From Comamonadaceae bacterium 2PF (GTDB lineage: Bacteria > Pseudomonadota > Gammaproteobacteria > Burkholderiales > Burkholderiaceae_C), in NCBI GenBank assembly GCA_005502875.1, contig SCMV01000017.1, forward strand, positions 1 through 64,000: a stretch of DNA of 64,000 nt, written 5' to 3'. The number at the start of each line of letters is the position of its first letter. Position 1 is the stretch's first letter. The notes beneath the pieces were generated by a model, which had not been told where the DNA came from, made no database searches, and was given only the letters and a program-made list of their open reading frames with translations. The position numbers and the translations under genes were made by a program. Of this stretch, positions 63,279-64,000 are shown in pieces.

Positions 63279-63722
63279 TCAGCGCGATGAAACCGCCGCC
63301 GTCGGCCAGCAACCCGAAGGCGCCGGCACCTCGCACACCGGGTCCACGTCGATGGACGTGAAGTCGGCCGGGCTGACGATCTCCAGGTACTCCATGTCCG
63401 GCGAATAGTCGAACAGGAAGTGGCGCACGCCGGGGCGCTGGTGCACGCAGTCGCCAGCCTTGACCAAGGTTTCCTGGTCCTCGTACATGAACTTCGCCCA
63501 GCCCTTGGTCATGATGACGATGTGGAAGTTCGCCTCATGGCGGTGCCAACCCGTGCCCTTTTCCGGCGCGTGGTGGGCCTTGACAAGGTGCGCGACCACC
63601 TTGCCGTTGGTGGCATCTGAAATGCCCAGGTCCTTGTAGAGAAAGAAGTCGCGCAGCCCGTCGCCGCGCCACTCGGCGTCCTCCGCCCTGGTGTGGGCGA
63701 ACTTGGTGGAGGTGTCCAGCAT
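63279..63722 (-). CDS. Cupin domain protein
   Basis: A 147-residue single-domain cupin. Motif 1 is WHRHEANFHIVIMTKGWAKF, with a GTGWHRHE start, and motif 2 is DCVHQRPGVRHFLFDYS. The His and Glu ligands are present, so it likely binds a metal. The substrate is unknown. ATG 63722 is chosen because the sequence from MLDTSTKFAHTRAEDAEWRG is typical of the family. Confidence 0.8.
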   Translation of the reverse strand: MLDTSTKFAHTRAEDAEWRGDGLRDFFLYKDLGISDATNGKVVAHLVKAHHAPEKGTGWHRHEANFHIVIMTKGWAKFMYEDQETLVKAGDCVHQRPGVRHFLFDYSPDMEYLEIVSPADFTSIDVDPVCEVPAPSGCWPTAAVSSR

Positions 63723-63845
63723 GATCGAGTCCCTTTCTGCGCCCTCATGGCGCCCAGCCCATGACACCGAGCGCCACGCAGGTTTCGTTCCTGCCACACA
63801 TTCCCGGCACAATGCGACTTTCGAGTGCACGACCGCGACGCCACC

Positions 63846-64000
63846 ATGAAGACCACGCCCCCCTTGACCGACTCCGAGATCAACGAACTCGACGAGCTGC
63901 TGGCCGCTGTGCCCGCCCCTTACGAGACCGTTGACGCCGTCATCCTCGACGGCTACCTGGCCGGCGTGCTGGTGCAGCCCGTGCAGCTCGAGCCCGAGCA
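63846..64000 (+). CDS. Start of a YecA/UPF0149 family protein (partial)
   Basis: The first 51 residues, KTTPPLTDSEINELDELLAA and VPAPYETVDAVILDGYLAGV, match the N-terminus of UPF0149/YecA proteins, which often carry a C-terminal SecA-like zinc-binding motif. The gene runs off the end of the window. ATG 63846; divergent from the cupin gene. Confidence 0.75.
   Translation, partial: MKTTPPLTDSEINELDELLAAVPAPYETVDAVILDGYLAGVLVQPVQLEPE

Noticed and set aside
1-64000. tRNA, rRNA, CRISPR or insertion sequence genes
   Set aside because: No cloverleaf-like intergenic segment, regular spaced repeats or transposase was found by eye in the gaps between genes; a tRNAscan or ISfinder run could still find small remnants.

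Overview
This 64 kb window is GC-rich, densely coding chromosomal DNA with no tRNA, rRNA, CRISPR array or insertion sequence that I can see. Gene content points to a betaproteobacterium of the order Burkholderiales, probably near Aquabacterium, Ideonella or Rhizobacter. The evidence is an intracellular polyhydroxybutyrate depolymerase with an active-site cysteine, a PEP-CTERM protein, a NIT-ANTAR regulator beside nirBD, a DUF3297 protein, a VF530 protein and a PETase-like polyester hydrolase. The genus is inference. No gene-free stretch exceeds 300 bases; the longest gaps are 51964-52241, 21157-21426, 17976-18225 and 11513-11742.

Layout: 1-2855 holds the end of a zinc-binding peptidase-like gene, a large-subunit catalase (katE) and creA. 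2999-4698 is a compact, less GC-rich cassette: a PAAR spike protein, an M15-type peptidoglycan hydrolase and a secreted small protein, read here as a type VI secretion effector module with a candidate immunity protein. 4691-7612 is a beta-propeller protein with two haem-c sites. 7755-10349 is dctA-lrgA-lrgB. 10502-15838 has an anchored unknown protein and, divergently, a four-gene run (multi-TM protein, adenylate-forming enzyme, pnuC, nadR) for pyridine nucleotide salvage. 15808-17975 has an anti-sigma/ECF sigma pair, a CPBP protease and a DUF3297 protein. 17976-22734 is the assimilatory nitrite reductase locus with a near-perfect sigma-54 promoter, an NtrC-type site and a NIT-ANTAR regulator.

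22758-25656 is a polyester hydrolase locus on the minus strand: AraC regulator, PETase-like enzyme, lipase-chaperone-like protein. 25794-29569 has an unknown gene, RidA, a DUF2147 protein and a membrane diguanylate cyclase. 29573-34335 is an oxidation cluster (SDR, hydroxyacyl-CoA dehydrogenase, Tat-exported small subunit, GMC oxidoreductase, TetR). 34423-42051 has a PEP-CTERM esterase-like protein, an NAD(P)H oxidoreductase, a fatty acid desaturase, an AraC regulator and a five-PAS GGDEF-EAL protein. 42061-51963 has SulP, VF530 and cupin-like proteins, the cell-wall precursor genes glmS and glmU, an Lrp regulator, a J-domain protein, a DUF4136 protein and ttcA. 52242-58348 has a secreted lipase-like enzyme, AraC, folB, a pteridine-reductase-like SDR, a MidA-type methyltransferase and lpxC. 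58429-64000 has a prpE gene split by an in-frame amber codon, a lipoprotein, phaZ, a GST with a basic tail, a cupin and the start of a YecA/UPF0149 gene.

Start codons were chosen from ribosome-binding sites, signal peptides and neighbour overlaps, so several differ from the longest open frame. Family names come from motif recognition by eye, not from a search.
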